Shown here: in pieces, positions 42,179 through 52,107 of the stretch
How the letters are laid out: each line of letters begins with the position of its first letter
Numbering within the stretch: position 1 is the first letter of the stretch
Assembly (NCBI RefSeq): GCF_001509585.1
Contig: NZ_LNCI01000004.1
Span: 248,001-312,000, forward strand
Length of the DNA: 64,000 nt
Direction of reading: 5' to 3'
From: Tropicimonas marinistellae
Lineage (GTDB): Bacteria > Pseudomonadota > Alphaproteobacteria > Rhodobacterales > Rhodobacteraceae
The notes under the pieces: model-generated
What the model was told of the DNA's origin: nothing
Databases searched by the model: none
What the model saw: only the letters and a program-made list of their open reading frames with translations
Program-made: the position numbers and the translations under genes

Positions 42179-44668
42179 CTACCCGTCCTTTCGGATCGTG
42201 GCGTTTTTCGGGTCGTAGGGGCTGTCTTCGGTTACGACGGCATCCCACAGCCGGTCGAACATTTTCACCTTGAGGTGTGTTCCGGGTGCCGCGAGATCGG
42301 GCCGCACATAGCCCATGCCGATGGATTTACCGAACGCGACGGAATAGCCGCCCGATGTGAGCCGCCCGACCTTTTCGTCCCCGACGTAGAGCGCCTCACG
42401 TCCCCAGGGGTCGGCGTCTTCCGGTCCGTCCACCAGCACCGTCACACACATGCTGCGGATGCCGGTTCGCTCCATCGCCGCCTTGCCATGGAAGTCCTTG
42501 GACAGGTCGACGAAACGGTCCAGCCCCGCCTCCAGCGGTGTTGCATCGCGCCCGAGTTCGGTGCCGAATGCGCGGTAGGACTTCTCCTGCCGAAGCCAAT
42601 TCTGGGCCCGCGCACCGACGAGTTTCAACCCGTGCGGCGCTCCTGCGTCCACCAGACGGTCCCAGAGGTGGTTCTGCATCTCGATCGGATGGTGCAATTC
42701 CCATCCCAATTCGCCGGTATAGGCGACACGCACGGCCATGGTCGGCACCATGCCAAGCTCGATATTGCGCATCGAAAGCCACGGGAAACGCTTGTTTGAT
42801 AGAACCGCCTCCGGTTCGGCATCCCGTACAAGACCGTTCAGAACGTCGCGCGATTTGGGTCCGGCAATGGCGAAGACGCCCCATTGCGTCGTCACGTCCT
42901 GCAATTCGATCCGGCCGAACTCGGCCTCCTTGTCCTCGATGGCCTTCTGCAAGAAATCCTGATCGTAGGCCGACCACGCACCGGCCGACACCAGATAGTA
43001 GCTATCCTCCGCCAGCCGTACGATCGTGTATTCCGTTCGCGTCGTTCCGGCATCCGTCAGCGCGTAGGTCAGGTTGATCCGTCCGATCTTCGGCAGCGTG
43101 TTGGTGGTGAACCAGTCGAGGAAGGCCGTCGCACCGGGCCCCTTGACGATATGCTTGGTAAAGGCCGTTGCATCGATCAGCCCCACGTCATTGCGGATCG
43201 CCGTCGCCTCTTCCATTGCGAATTGCCACCAACCGCCGCGCCGGAAGCTACGGCTGCCATGATCGTCGAAGCCTTCGGGTGCGTAATAATTCGGCCGCTC
43301 CCAACCGTTGACTTGCCCGAATTGCGCGCCAGCCCCCTTCTGCCGGTCATAGGCAGGAGACGTCCGAAGTGGGCGTGCTGCTTCACGCTCCTCGTCCGGG
43401 TGGTGCAGGATATATACGTGGGAATAGCATTCCTCGTTCTTCTGCACGGCATATTCGGTCGTCATCCATGGCCCGTAGCGTTTGGGATCGAGCGCGGCCG
43501 TGTCGATCTCCGCCTCCCCCTCGACCATCATCTGCGCAAGGTAATAGCCGGTGCCACCGGCGGCGGTGATCCCGAAGGAGAACCCCTCGGCGAGCCACAT
43601 GTTGCGCAGCCCCGGCGCCGGGCCGACGAGTGGGTTGCCGTCCGGCGTGTAGCATATCGGGCCGTTGAAATCGTCCTTCAGGCCCACCGTCTCCGAAGAC
43701 GGAATACGGTGGATCATCGACATGTATTCTTCCTCGATCCGATCCAGATCGAGCTGGAAAAGGTCGGCGCGGAAACTGTCGGGGACGGCGTATTTGAACC
43801 GCGCCGGGGCGCCCTGCTCATAGGGGCCGAGAATCCAGCCGCCACGCTCCTCGCGGACATACCATTTGGCGTCGGCATCGCGCAGCACGGGGTGTTCCGC
43901 TCCACCGCCTTCGCGATAGGCCAGCAACGCCGGGTCCGGCTCCGTCACGATGAACTGATGCTCCACCGGGATCGCCGGCATCTTGATCCCCAGCAGTCGC
44001 GCCGTGCGCTGCGCGTGGTTGCCGGTCGCGGTGACGACATGCTCGGCGGTGATCACCACCTGTTCGTCGGTCGGAACAAGATTGCCGCCCTTCTCGGCCA
44101 TCTTGGTGCAGGTCACGCGCCATTCCGAGCCGGTCCATTCGTAACCGTCCACCTGCCACTTGCGCTCGATGGCGACGCCGAACTGACGTGCCCCCTTGGC
44201 CATGGCCATGGTGACGTCGGCTGGGTTGATATAGCCGTCGGTCGGGTGGAAGAGCGCGCCGATCAAGTCCTCGGTTCGTACCAGCGGCCAGCGTTCCTTG
44301 ATCTGCGCCGGGCTCAGCCACTCGTAGGGGATGCCCACCGTCTCGGCCGTTGAGGCGTAGAGCATGTACTCGTCCATCCGCGCCTGGCTCTGTGCCATCC
44401 GAAGGTTGCCCACCACCGAGAAGCCCGGGTTGAGGCCGGTTTCTTCCTCCAGCGTCTTGTAGAACTTCACGGAGTAATCATGGATGTGCGACGTGGCAAA
44501 TGACATGTTGAAGAGCGGCAGCAAACCGGCTGCGTGCCACGTGGACCCGCAGGTCAGTTCGTCCCGTTCCAGCAGCATCGTCTCCCAGCCGGCTTTCCCG
44601 AGATGATAGGCAATTGCGGTGCCGACAGCGCCGCCACCGACGACTAGGGCTTTCACGTGCGTTTTCAT
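42179..44668 (-). CDS. FAD-dependent dimethylglycine/sarcosine dehydrogenase-like protein with GcvT domain
   Basis: The 829-residue protein starts with the DAO-type FAD domain (VKALVVGGGAVGTAIAYHL; GSTWHAAGLLPLFN near 48). After about residue 430 it continues into the GcvT folate-binding domain (ATAIRNDVGLIDATAFTKH, GVFAIAGPKSRDVL, TGELGWELHHP, KDFHGKAA, LTSGGYSVAFGKSIGMGYV). This two-domain layout is that of dimethylglycine and sarcosine dehydrogenases, which demethylate N-methylglycines and pass the one-carbon unit to tetrahydrofolate. Rhodobacterales have several paralogues for glycine-betaine breakdown, so the exact substrate is open. ATG 44668 directly precedes the FAD motif; the frame extends 49 codons with no support. 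Confidence 0.88.
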   Translation of the reverse strand: MKTHVKALVVGGGAVGTAIAYHLGKAGWETMLLERDELTCGSTWHAAGLLPLFNMSFATSHIHDYSVKFYKTLEEETGLNPGFSVVGNLRMAQSQARMDEYMLYASTAETVGIPYEWLSPAQIKERWPLVRTEDLIGALFHPTDGYINPADVTMAMAKGARQFGVAIERKWQVDGYEWTGSEWRVTCTKMAEKGGNLVPTDEQVVITAEHVVTATGNHAQRTARLLGIKMPAIPVEHQFIVTEPDPALLAYREGGGAEHPVLRDADAKWYVREERGGWILGPYEQGAPARFKYAVPDSFRADLFQLDLDRIEEEYMSMIHRIPSSETVGLKDDFNGPICYTPDGNPLVGPAPGLRNMWLAEGFSFGITAAGGTGYYLAQMMVEGEAEIDTAALDPKRYGPWMTTEYAVQKNEECYSHVYILHHPDEEREAARPLRTSPAYDRQKGAGAQFGQVNGWERPNYYAPEGFDDHGSRSFRRGGWWQFAMEEATAIRNDVGLIDATAFTKHIVKGPGATAFLDWFTTNTLPKIGRINLTYALTDAGTTRTEYTIVRLAEDSYYLVSAGAWSAYDQDFLQKAIEDKEAEFGRIELQDVTTQWGVFAIAGPKSRDVLNGLVRDAEPEAVLSNKRFPWLSMRNIELGMVPTMAVRVAYTGELGWELHHPIEMQNHLWDRLVDAGAPHGLKLVGARAQNWLRQEKSYRAFGTELGRDATPLEAGLDRFVDLSKDFHGKAAMERTGIRSMCVTVLVDGPEDADPWGREALYVGDEKVGRLTSGGYSVAFGKSIGMGYVRPDLAAPGTHLKVKMFDRLWDAVVTEDSPYDPKNATIRKDG

Positions 44669-44908
44669 GGGCCGGATTCCTGGTACGAAGATGCTGCACC
44701 GAGTTAAGCGTACCCGACCGGCAAAACGCCATACCGACCCGACCCTTGGGTGACAGAAAGCGACGTCGCACGACCGTGGGCCGGCGCGCCTCCGAATGCT
44801 CTGCACCGCGCCCAAGGGGCGGATGGCCCGGCTCGATGACCATTGACCGGTCCAAATGCGGAAAACGCAGTTTGCGCTGAGAGTGTCGAATTGTTAGGCA
44901 CTCCGATC

Positions 44909-45754
44909 ATGGATATCTGCCGAACGCCCTCCGAGTTGCGCAGCCACCTGAAATGGCTGCGAAAGCAAGGCCTCAGTGTCGCCTTTGTGCCCACTATGGG
45001 CTATCTGCATGCCGGCCACATGTCGCTGATCGACCGCGCCGCAAGCGAAGCAAAGCGCGTGATCGTCTCGATCTTCGTGAATCCCACCCAGTTCGGCGAC
45101 CCGCAGGACCTGGAAAGCTACCCACGCGACGTGGCGCATGATCTTGAGATGCTGGAGGCGGCCAATGTGGAAGCGGTGTTCCTCCCGTCCGTGGAAGACA
45201 TCTACCCCGAGGGCGCCGAAACCATTGTCGAGACCATGCGGCTCGCCAATGTCCTGCACGGGGAGGTGCGCGAAGGGCATTTTCGGGGTGTGGCGACGGT
45301 CGTGGCCAAGCTCTTCAACCTCGTCCAACCCGACGTGGCCTGTTTTGGCGAGAAGGACTACCAGCAATTGCAGGTGATCCGGCAAATGGTGCGCGACCTG
45401 CATTTCCCGATCCGCATCGTTGGCTGCCCGACGGTGCGCGAGCCCGACGGCCTTGCGCTCAGTTCGCGCAACGTCCGGTTGACGCCGGAAGATCGCCAGG
45501 CGGCACTCGTGCTAAGCCGGTCGCTCGACCGTGCCGAGGAACTGGCCACCGCGGGCGCAACGGTGGAGGAGATCGCATCCACCGTCACCGATATGATCGT
45601 GGCGGAACCCCGCGCCGCCCTTCGTGCTGTCGATGTCACCGAGGCACTCACACTGAGCCCGGCATCCGGAAAACCATCGGGCCCCCTGGCATTGATGCTG
45701 TCAGCGGAATTCGGCGGAATCCTTCTGATCGACCAGCGCGAGGTGTCGCCGTGA
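44909..45754 (+). CDS. panC: Pantothenate synthetase
   Basis: The 281-residue enzyme condenses pantoate and beta-alanine using ATP. It has [14 protein letters not shown] (HxGH nucleotide motif near residues 33-36), [26 protein letters not shown] and [13 protein letters not shown] with the KMSKS-like LSSRN. It forms the coenzyme A precursor pathway with panB, whose GTG overlaps the panC stop by 4 bases. ATG 44909 fits the family N-terminus ([13 protein letters not shown]). Confidence 0.96.
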   Translation: MDICRTPSELRSHLKWLRKQGLSVAFVPTMGYLHAGHMSLIDRAASEAKRVIVSIFVNPTQFGDPQDLESYPRDVAHDLEMLEAANVEAVFLPSVEDIYPEGAETIVETMRLANVLHGEVREGHFRGVATVVAKLFNLVQPDVACFGEKDYQQLQVIRQMVRDLHFPIRIVGCPTVREPDGLALSSRNVRLTPEDRQAALVLSRSLDRAEELATAGATVEEIASTVTDMIVAEPRAALRAVDVTEALTLSPASGKPSGPLALMLSAEFGGILLIDQREVSP

Positions 45755-46560
45755 GCACGCAGACATCCCTCCGGCGTACGACAGTGCCACAGATTGCCGC
45801 GCGCAAGGGTGGCACGCCGATCGTCTCGCTCACGTCCTACAACGCCCACACCGCCGCCATCGTGGACCGCCATGCGGATTTCATCCTGGTGGGCGACAGT
45901 CTCGGCATGGTGATGCACGGAATGGACAGCACGCTTGGCGTGACCGTCGAGATGATGATCACCCACGGCCGCGCCGTGGTGCGCGGCACTCGGAAGGCGC
46001 TGGTGGTCGTCGACATGCCCTTCGGTTCCTATGAGGAGAGCCCTGGCGCTGCCTTCCGGAACGCCGCGCGGATCATGCAGGAAACCGGCTGCGGTGCGGT
46101 GAAGCTGGAAGGCGGCGCGCGGATGGCGGACACGATCCGCTTCCTCACAGAGCGCGGCATCCCCGTGATGGCCCATATCGGGCTGACCCCTCAGTCGAGC
46201 CACGTCCTTGGCGGGTTCAAGACGCAGGGACGAGACGAGGCGAGCTGGCCGGCTCACGAGGCCGACGCGACGGCCGTGGCCGACGCCGGAGCATTCGCCA
46301 TGGTCCTGGAAGGAATGGTCGAGCCGCTGGCGGCCAGGCTCACGCACGCGGTACCAATTCCCACGATCGGCATTGGTGCAAGCGCCGAATGCGACGGGCA
46401 GATTCTCGTGCTCGAGGACATGTTGGGGCTGAACCCACAGCCCCCGAAATTCGTGAAGGTCTACGGGGATCTCGGCGAGCGCATCGAAAACGCGGTGCGG
46501 GGCTACGCCGAGGAGGTCCGGGCACGCGCCTTCCCAAGCGACGCGGAGACGTATCGCTGA
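45751..46560 (+). CDS. panB: 3-methyl-2-oxobutanoate hydroxymethyltransferase
   Basis: The 269-residue TIM-barrel enzyme adds a hydroxymethyl group from methylene-tetrahydrofolate to 2-oxoisovalerate, giving ketopantoate. Visible motifs: [28 protein letters not shown] (metal Asp), [30 protein letters not shown] and [22 protein letters not shown] (split as [12 protein letters not shown] and LEDMLGL). The start is GTG, overlapping the panC stop (GTGA), so both are translationally coupled. Confidence 0.96.
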   Translation: MSTQTSLRRTTVPQIAARKGGTPIVSLTSYNAHTAAIVDRHADFILVGDSLGMVMHGMDSTLGVTVEMMITHGRAVVRGTRKALVVVDMPFGSYEESPGAAFRNAARIMQETGCGAVKLEGGARMADTIRFLTERGIPVMAHIGLTPQSSHVLGGFKTQGRDEASWPAHEADATAVADAGAFAMVLEGMVEPLAARLTHAVPIPTIGIGASAECDGQILVLEDMLGLNPQPPKFVKVYGDLGERIENAVRGYAEEVRARAFPSDAETYR

Positions 46561-46618
46561 CGTGGAAACACGACGCGGCGCCCTTGCAACTGCCGACGAT
46601 GCACGCATAGAACAAACC

Positions 46619-47281
46619 ATGAATGGAATTCGCTTCGAACTCGCCGGTGCGGACCTCTGGGCCCTGCCCTCCGGCGCGCTCTGGTGGCCGGAACGGCACT
46701 TGCTGTGCGTGTCGGATCTGCACCTGGGAAAATCCGAACGGATCGCGCGGCGTGGAGGTGGGCTGCTGCCACCCTATGACAGCCGCGACACGCTACAGCG
46801 CCTTGACGCAGAAATATCCCGGCACGATCCGGCCGCCGTCGTCTGCCTGGGCGACAGTTTCGATGACCTCAATGCGGCGGACGCCTTCGAGGAGGACCTG
46901 CGGCTATGGCTCGCTCGTTTGATGGCGGGGCGGGACTGGATCTGGATCGCGGGCAATCACGACCCCGGTCCGCTCGACCTTGGCGGGCGCAACCTTGCGG
47001 AACTTGCACACGCGCCCCTCCGCTTCCGGCACGAAGCCGCGCGTACAGCGGCCCCGGGGGAGGTCTCCGGGCATTACCACCCGAAGGCGTCGGTCCGCGC
47101 AGGGGGGCGGCGCGTGCGGCGCCCGTGTTTTCTGACTGACGGACACCGGCTGATACTTCCGGCATTCGGCACATTCACCGGCGGCATGGATGCCGCCGCA
47201 CCGGAACTCCGCGCCCTTCTGCTACCCGGCGCTTGTGCGATAATGACTGGACCAACCCCGGTTTCCCTTCCACTGACCTGA
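46619..47281 (+). CDS. pdeM: Ligase-associated DNA damage response endonuclease PdeM
   Basis: This 220-residue metallophosphoesterase has the metal-binding blocks CVSDLHLGKSER, CLGDSFDDL, IAGNHDPGP and VSGHYHPKA. The opening ALPSGALWWPERHLL and GGGLLPPYDSRDTL are typical of PdeM. In other bacteria pdeM is clustered with ATP-dependent DNA ligase and Lhr-type helicase genes in a DNA-damage island; here it follows panCB without those partners. The ATG at 46619 gives the usual length; the frame is open 19 codons upstream to GTG 46562. Confidence 0.87.
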   Translation: MNGIRFELAGADLWALPSGALWWPERHLLCVSDLHLGKSERIARRGGGLLPPYDSRDTLQRLDAEISRHDPAAVVCLGDSFDDLNAADAFEEDLRLWLARLMAGRDWIWIAGNHDPGPLDLGGRNLAELAHAPLRFRHEAARTAAPGEVSGHYHPKASVRAGGRRVRRPCFLTDGHRLILPAFGTFTGGMDAAAPELRALLLPGACAIMTGPTPVSLPLT

Positions 47282-47347
47282 CCGGCAGCGTGGTCCTCCC
47301 GCCCGGTCCGTCTGCATCCGCAGATGCAACCGCACCCGTTGGGCGAA

Positions 47348-47368
47348 GCCGCGCATATCATGCGCGGC
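47348..47368. repeat. Perfect 9-bp inverted repeat between pdeM and the thioesterase gene
   Basis: GCCGCGCAT and ATGCGCGGC flank ATC, a 21-base palindromic unit. No U-run follows. It may be a transcript-end hairpin for pdeM or an operator for the next gene. Confidence 0.5.
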
Positions 47369-47458
47369 GCCTCCGGCGGGGTTCGGTATGGACAGCCGGG
47401 CCCGGTTGGCGAACACTGACCGGCGGATGCGATGCAATCATCGAGATGGAAGAAAGAT

Positions 47459-47890
47459 ATGGGAGAGGTCTCGCCAGAAGTCGCCGAAAAGGTGCGAAAG
47501 AGCTTCGCCGCCCAAAGCCTGATGCACACGTTCGGCGCCGAGCTCCTTCGTGTCGAGGCCGGACGCGTGGAGATTGCGGCTCCGATCCTCGCGACGGCGC
47601 TTCAGCAGCACGGCTACGCCCATGCCGGTTTGACATTCGCTCTCGGAGATTCTGCCGCTGGGTACGCCGCCCTTACGGTGATGCCCGCGGAGGCGGAAGT
47701 ACTAACGGTCGAGATCAAGATCAACCTGCTGGCGCCGGCGGCCGGCGACCGGCTGGTGGCCACCGGGCATGTCGTCAAGGCCGGACGCAGGATCGTGGTC
47801 GTCAAGGCCGAGGTCTCGGCCCTCCAAGATGGCGCCGCGCGGGCGGTTGCAATTCTGCAGGGCACGATGATCCCGGTCACAGCCGGCTGA
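47459..47890 (+). CDS. PaaI-family hotdog thioesterase
   Basis: The 143-residue protein has the hotdog-fold pattern with ALQQHGYAHAGLTFALGDSAAGYAA, the HGG/D helix of PaaI/YdiI thioesterases (here HAGLTFALGD), then TVEIKINLLAPAAGD and VVKAEVSAL. It hydrolyses acyl- or phenylacetyl-CoA type esters. The usual HGG is present as HAG, which is common. The ATG at 47459 with GGAAGA upstream is preferred. It is convergent with folD and followed by repeat family 1 copy B. Confidence 0.85.
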   Translation: MGEVSPEVAEKVRKSFAAQSLMHTFGAELLRVEAGRVEIAAPILATALQQHGYAHAGLTFALGDSAAGYAALTVMPAEAEVLTVEIKINLLAPAAGDRLVATGHVVKAGRRIVVVKAEVSALQDGAARAVAILQGTMIPVTAG

Positions 47891-47893
47891 TCC

Positions 47894-47972
47894 GGGCTGC
47901 GCGCGCGGCAGCGCGCGCCCGGCCCAACGGACCGGCCCCCCGAATGGGGGGAGCGGTCCGGCGGGAGCCGCC
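47894..47972. repeat. Intergenic palindromic repeat, family 1 copy B
   Basis: A GC hairpin rich in GCGCGC is followed by CCGGCCCAACGG, a strong variable hairpin (GGACCG-CCCCCC / GGGGGG-CGGTCC, 47929-47959) and CCGGCGGGAGCC. It has the same plan as copy A at 42095 and may act as a bidirectional terminator between the convergent thioesterase and folD genes. Confidence 0.7.
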
Positions 47973-47983
47973 CGCCCCCTGTC

Positions 47984-48877
47984 TCAGACGGTCAGCCCCT
48001 CTGGCTCCGGCAGGCCGTTTGCCCGGCAGCAGGCGGTGACCGTGTTTGCAAGCAGGCAGGCAATGGTCATCGGCCCGACGCCGCCAGGGACAGGTGTAAT
48101 GGCACCGGCCACCTCGGCGGCGGTCCCGAAGTCCACGTCGCCCACGAGGCGCGACTTACCGTCATCCCGCGGGACCCGGTTGATCCCCACGTCGATCACC
48201 GTCGCCCCCGGCTTGATCCAATCCCCGGGAACCATCTGCGGGCGACCGACGGCCGCCACCACGATATCGGCCCGTCGCACGACTTCTGGCAGGTCGCGCG
48301 TGCGGCTGTGTGCCAGGGTAACGGTGCAATTCTCGCCCAAAAGCAGCTGTGCCATTGGCTTGCCGACGATGTTCGAGCGCCCCACCACGACCGCTTCGAG
48401 CCCCGATAGCGAGCCGTGGTAGTCCCGCAACATCAAAAGGCAGCCGAGCGGCGTGCAGGGAACCATCGCCTTCTGGCCCGTTCCCAACAACCCGACATTC
48501 GAAATATGAAAGCCGTCCACATCCTTGCCCGGATCGATCGCGTTGATCACCGCGTCGGAATCCATGTGGTCCGGCAGTGGCAGTTGCACCAGAATGCCGT
48601 GAATGTCCGGATCGCCATTCAAGCGACCGATCAACTCCACCAGCGCTGACTGCGTCGTGTTCTCCGGCAAGCGGTGTTCGACCGACAGCATCCCGGCTTC
48701 CTTGGTCTGCCGACCCTTGTTGCGAACGTAGACCTGGCTGGCCGGATCCTCCCCGACGAGCACCACCGCAAGCCCGGGCGTCAGCCCTGCATCGGATTTC
48801 AGACGTGCGACTTCCTGCGCCACCTTTTCCCGTATCCTGGCCGAGAATGCCTTGCCGTCGATAATCTGTGCCGTCAT
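47984..48877 (-). CDS. folD: Methylenetetrahydrofolate dehydrogenase/cyclohydrolase
   Basis: The 297-residue bifunctional enzyme interconverts methylene-, methenyl- and formyl-tetrahydrofolate. Motifs: [15 protein letters not shown] (catalytic Lys in the SYVxxK block), [48 protein letters not shown] and the closing [20 protein letters not shown] 48877 has GGAGTG upstream and AAGGAG further out; a GTG three codons earlier would overlap that site. Convergent with the thioesterase gene. Confidence 0.95.
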   Translation of the reverse strand: MTAQIIDGKAFSARIREKVAQEVARLKSDAGLTPGLAVVLVGEDPASQVYVRNKGRQTKEAGMLSVEHRLPENTTQSALVELIGRLNGDPDIHGILVQLPLPDHMDSDAVINAIDPGKDVDGFHISNVGLLGTGQKAMVPCTPLGCLLMLRDYHGSLSGLEAVVVGRSNIVGKPMAQLLLGENCTVTLAHSRTRDLPEVVRRADIVVAAVGRPQMVPGDWIKPGATVIDVGINRVPRDDGKSRLVGDVDFGTAAEVAGAITPVPGGVGPMTIACLLANTVTACCRANGLPEPEGLTV

Positions 48878-49074
48878 CCCTCGCACTCCTTCCTAGCGCC
48901 CGGTCCCGGCACCTGCGGCGCGGGTTGTCGAAGTCGCAGACATACGCGTCTGCCGCCGGTGAACAACCCCGGATCTCGACCGTCGAGACGTTGCCTTGCG
49001 GCGAAGGCTATCGAAGGGAACCCGAGGTTGACGGATCGGAAACCTCCGTCGCAAGTCAGAAACGATCCGTCGAC

Positions 49075-49659
49075 TTACCTGCCCGAAGCCCAGGCGCGCT
49101 GGTCGGGGATGTGAAGAGTCAGGCTGTCACCAAGGCGCAGAACACCCTCGCGTTCGACCCAGGCCGTGACACCGCGGCGCCCCTTCGCAGCCGCCTTGAA
49201 CGCCGCACCCCGCCCCGGTTTGTCCGCGTCAATCTCGGGCACCGGCAAGGTACAGGGCCGGTTTTCCATGTCCACGGTGAGAGTCGCTCCCGAATCCGCC
49301 TGCAGCCGAGACGAGGGCGGGATATGCGTGAAATCGGGCAGCCCCGAAACGACCATTCCCGCCCCTATCCAGGCCGGGTCGAAGCGGTCGATGCCAATCT
49401 CCGCCGCGACTGCGGCCAGTTCTTCGGCAGACGCGATGCTGATCTGCCGCGTGTTCCGAATCTCCGTCCCACGAGGGTATTGTGCGGTCACCCGTGAGCA
49501 TGAGGCGCGTGTGAGCCCGCCGTGCGCCTCGCCTTCGATTCCAGCGAACGTCGCAACAAGGCTCTCGGCCGCACTGGAGCGAAGGGCCACTGAACGGTCG
49601 GCGACACGGCCGAGCCAGGTGATCGTTCCGGTGAGACCGGTGGGTTTCAGTGCTGGCAT
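49075..49659 (-). CDS. MOSC-domain protein
   Basis: The 194-residue protein has the MOSC core: IEGEAHGGLTRASCSRV with the conserved Cys, QYPRGTEIRNTRQISIAS, MVVSGLPDFTHIPPSSRL and the closing GRRGVTAWVEREG with RLGDSL. MOSC domains (of Moco sulphurase and YiiM/YuaD) bind molybdenum cofactor sulphur groups; small stand-alone members are often of unknown function. The open frame runs 100 codons upstream but that region is proline/arginine-rich and lacks domain features. ATG 49659 starts the domain. Confidence 0.85.
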   Translation of the reverse strand: MPALKPTGLTGTITWLGRVADRSVALRSSAAESLVATFAGIEGEAHGGLTRASCSRVTAQYPRGTEIRNTRQISIASAEELAAVAAEIGIDRFDPAWIGAGMVVSGLPDFTHIPPSSRLQADSGATLTVDMENRPCTLPVPEIDADKPGRGAAFKAAAKGRRGVTAWVEREGVLRLGDSLTLHIPDQRAWASGR

Positions 49660-50003
49660 TGGGACAACCCGCGCAATTGTTTCGGTTTCGGCGGCACGAT
49701 GACCAGCCGAACCGGAGTTGGCAAGCCACCCCGACCGGCCAGGGGCATTCACCCCCCCGCAAACGCGCCGCGAAGGTCGGACCGGCCCGCCGTCGGCCGC
49801 GACCCGCCAGTCTGCTGCCAACGTGTCGTCGGGCGCGGAAACAGCCCTTACCGCTTCTCCGGGTGCAAGATGTTCGAGAACCGACCGTACCTCTGCGGAT
49901 TGCGTGATCGCGCGCACCCCGGGCTGTTGCAAACCACACTGGCAGGGAACCGGCGCCACGCAAGAAGCGCCCGGTATCCGTGCGCGCCGTACTGCGCCGG
50001 CCG
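49660..50003. other. Intergenic stretch between the MOSC gene and the ftsH terminator
   Basis: About 345 bases without a convincing gene. Open frames are shadows without family features. Probably contains the MOSC gene promoter. Confidence 0.45.
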
Positions 50004-50044
50004 CAAAAGAAAGCCCCGGGGCCTGGCATCGGCTCCGGGGCTTT
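50004..50044 (-). terminator. Rho-independent terminator of ftsH
   Basis: On the minus strand the stem AAAGCCCCGG / CCGGGGCTTT (50035-50044 and 50010-50019) is followed by CTTTT. It lies 22 bases after the ftsH stop codon and probably ends the tol-tilS-ftsH transcript. Confidence 0.85.
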
Positions 50045-50065
50045 CAACGCGTCAATCCTCACGCA

Positions 50066-51985
50066 TCACGCTGTGGGGTCAGGTTCCAGGCCGGGATCGG
50101 CTTTCGGCGTCTTTGATTTCGTCTTGGGAATCGCCGTGATCGAGGGAGCGTTGCCGCTGTCGAGCGGCGTGTCGTCGTCATCCCCACGGTTGAGAGGCTC
50201 GCCGTTGATCACCTTCTGGATCTCAGGTCCGGTCAGGGTCTCGTACTCAAGCAGGCCCTGGGCAAGGTTCTCAAGATCCTGCGATTTCTCCGTCAGGATC
50301 TGCTTGGCCCGCTCGTAGCCCTCGTCCACGAGGCGGCGCACCTCCTCGTCAATCCGTTCCTGCGTCTCCGGGGAGGCATTGGCCGCCGCCTGGTAGTTGC
50401 CAAGGTAGGACTGCTGTTCATTGGCGTAGTCGATATTGCCGAGTCCGTCGGACATACCAAACTGCGTCACCATCGCGCGCGCGATTTTCGTCACCTGCTG
50501 GATGTCGGACGCAGCGCCAGAGGTGACGTTCTCCTTGCCGAAAATCAGCTCCTCGGCCACCTTGCCGCCCATCGCCATGGCGATCTTGGACTTATACTTG
50601 GTATACGTCACCGAGAGCTGGTCGCGCTCGGGCAGCGACAGAACAAGACCAAGCGCACGGCCGCGCGGAATGATCGTCGCCTTGTGGATCGGATCGTGCT
50701 GCGGCACGTTGAGCCCGACGATGGCATGACCGGCTTCGTGATAGGCGGTCAGTTTCTTTTCGTCCTCGGTCATGACCATGGACCGGCGCTCCGCGCCCAT
50801 CATGACCTTGTCCTTGGCGTTCTCGAAATCCTCCATCGTCACGAAACGCCGACCGATCCGGGCCGCCATCAGGGCGGATTCATTCACGAGGTTGGCAAGG
50901 TCGGCCCCGGAGAAGCCGGGTGTCCCGCGCGCAATGATGCGCAGGTCCACGTCCGGGCCGAGCGGAACCTTCCGGGCATGCACGCCGAGGATCTTCTCGC
51001 GGCCCTTGATGTCCGGGTTCGGCACCTGCACCTGGCGGTCGAAACGGCCGGGGCGGAGGAGCGCAGGATCGAGCACGTCAGGGCGGTTGGTGGCCGCGAC
51101 GATGATGATACCCTCGTTCGCCTCGAAGCCGTCCATCTCCACGAGCAGCTGGTTCAGCGTCTGCTCGCGTTCGTCATTGCCACCGCCATAGCCGACGCCA
51201 CGCGAACGGCCCACGGCGTCGATCTCGTCAATGAACACGATACAGGGCGCGTTCTTCTTCGCTTGTTCGAACATGTCGCGCACACGGGAGGCGCCGACGC
51301 CTACGAACATCTCGACGAAGTCGGAACCGGAAATGGTGAAGAACGGCACGCCTGCTTCGCCAGCGATGGCGCGCGCCAGAAGCGTCTTACCGGTACCCGG
51401 TGGTCCGACCAGCAGCGCGCCTTTCGGGATCTTGCCGCCAAGGCGGGAGAACTTCTGCGGATTGCGGAGGAATTCGACGATCTCCTCCAGCTCTTCCTTG
51501 GCCTCGTCGATGCCTGCGACATCGTCAAAGGTCACGCGGCCGGATTTCTCCGTCAGCAGCTTCGCCTTGGACTTTCCGAAGCCCATCGCGCCGCCGCGTC
51601 CGCCGCCCTGCATCCGGTTCATCAGGAAGATCCAGATGCCGATCAGGATGATGAACGGCAGCAGCGTGCCGATATAGGCCAGCAAGCCGTTCTGCTGTTG
51701 CGGCTCGGCGGTCACTTCCACACCCTCGGCGATCAGCCGGTCGGTAATGTCGGCACCGTCGGGAAGAATGGTGGAACTCGTGGAACCGTCGGTTCCGCGA
51801 ATGCGGACGCGTTCACCGTCGATTGTGACGGACGAAACCGTACCGTCTTCAACCTGTTGTACGAACTCCGAATAGCTCAAAGGACGGGCCGACATGGTGC
51901 TCTGGCCGCCGCTGAACAGATTGAACAGGGCGAGGATCAGCAGAAACAGCACGACCCAGAATGCGATGTTACGGGCATTTCCCAC
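50066..51985 (-). CDS. ftsH: ATP-dependent zinc metalloprotease FtsH
   Basis: The 639-residue membrane-bound AAA+ protease has two N-terminal membrane segments flanking a periplasmic domain, Walker A GPPGTGKT (about residue 190), Walker [15 protein letters not shown] arginines (RPGRFDRQ) and the zinc site HEAGH near residue 415. It degrades membrane and regulatory proteins. I chose the GTG at 51985, which has AGGAG 10 bases upstream and gives the usual start [10 protein letters not shown]; the longer GTG at 52003 overlaps the ribosome site. Confidence 0.97.
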   Translation of the reverse strand: MGNARNIAFWVVLFLLILALFNLFSGGQSTMSARPLSYSEFVQQVEDGTVSSVTIDGERVRIRGTDGSTSSTILPDGADITDRLIAEGVEVTAEPQQQNGLLAYIGTLLPFIILIGIWIFLMNRMQGGGRGGAMGFGKSKAKLLTEKSGRVTFDDVAGIDEAKEELEEIVEFLRNPQKFSRLGGKIPKGALLVGPPGTGKTLLARAIAGEAGVPFFTISGSDFVEMFVGVGASRVRDMFEQAKKNAPCIVFIDEIDAVGRSRGVGYGGGNDEREQTLNQLLVEMDGFEANEGIIIVAATNRPDVLDPALLRPGRFDRQVQVPNPDIKGREKILGVHARKVPLGPDVDLRIIARGTPGFSGADLANLVNESALMAARIGRRFVTMEDFENAKDKVMMGAERRSMVMTEDEKKLTAYHEAGHAIVGLNVPQHDPIHKATIIPRGRALGLVLSLPERDQLSVTYTKYKSKIAMAMGGKVAEELIFGKENVTSGAASDIQQVTKIARAMVTQFGMSDGLGNIDYANEQQSYLGNYQAAANASPETQERIDEEVRRLVDEGYERAKQILTEKSQDLENLAQGLLEYETLTGPEIQKVINGEPLNRGDDDDTPLDSGNAPSITAIPKTKSKTPKADPGLEPDPTA

Positions 51986-52107
51986 GGGGGTAAGTCTCCT
52001 CACTCAAGCCCGCAGCAAGTGCCGGCCGGTTCCCTCTAAAATAGTGGATCGGGCGCGAGGTTCAACGCGATAACCGGTGGGTGGCCGATAACATCCTGCC
52101 GATGGTC

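Noticed and set aside
42102-47959. CRISPR-like repeats in the GC palindromes
   Set aside because: Only two dispersed copies, no regular spacers and no cas genes.
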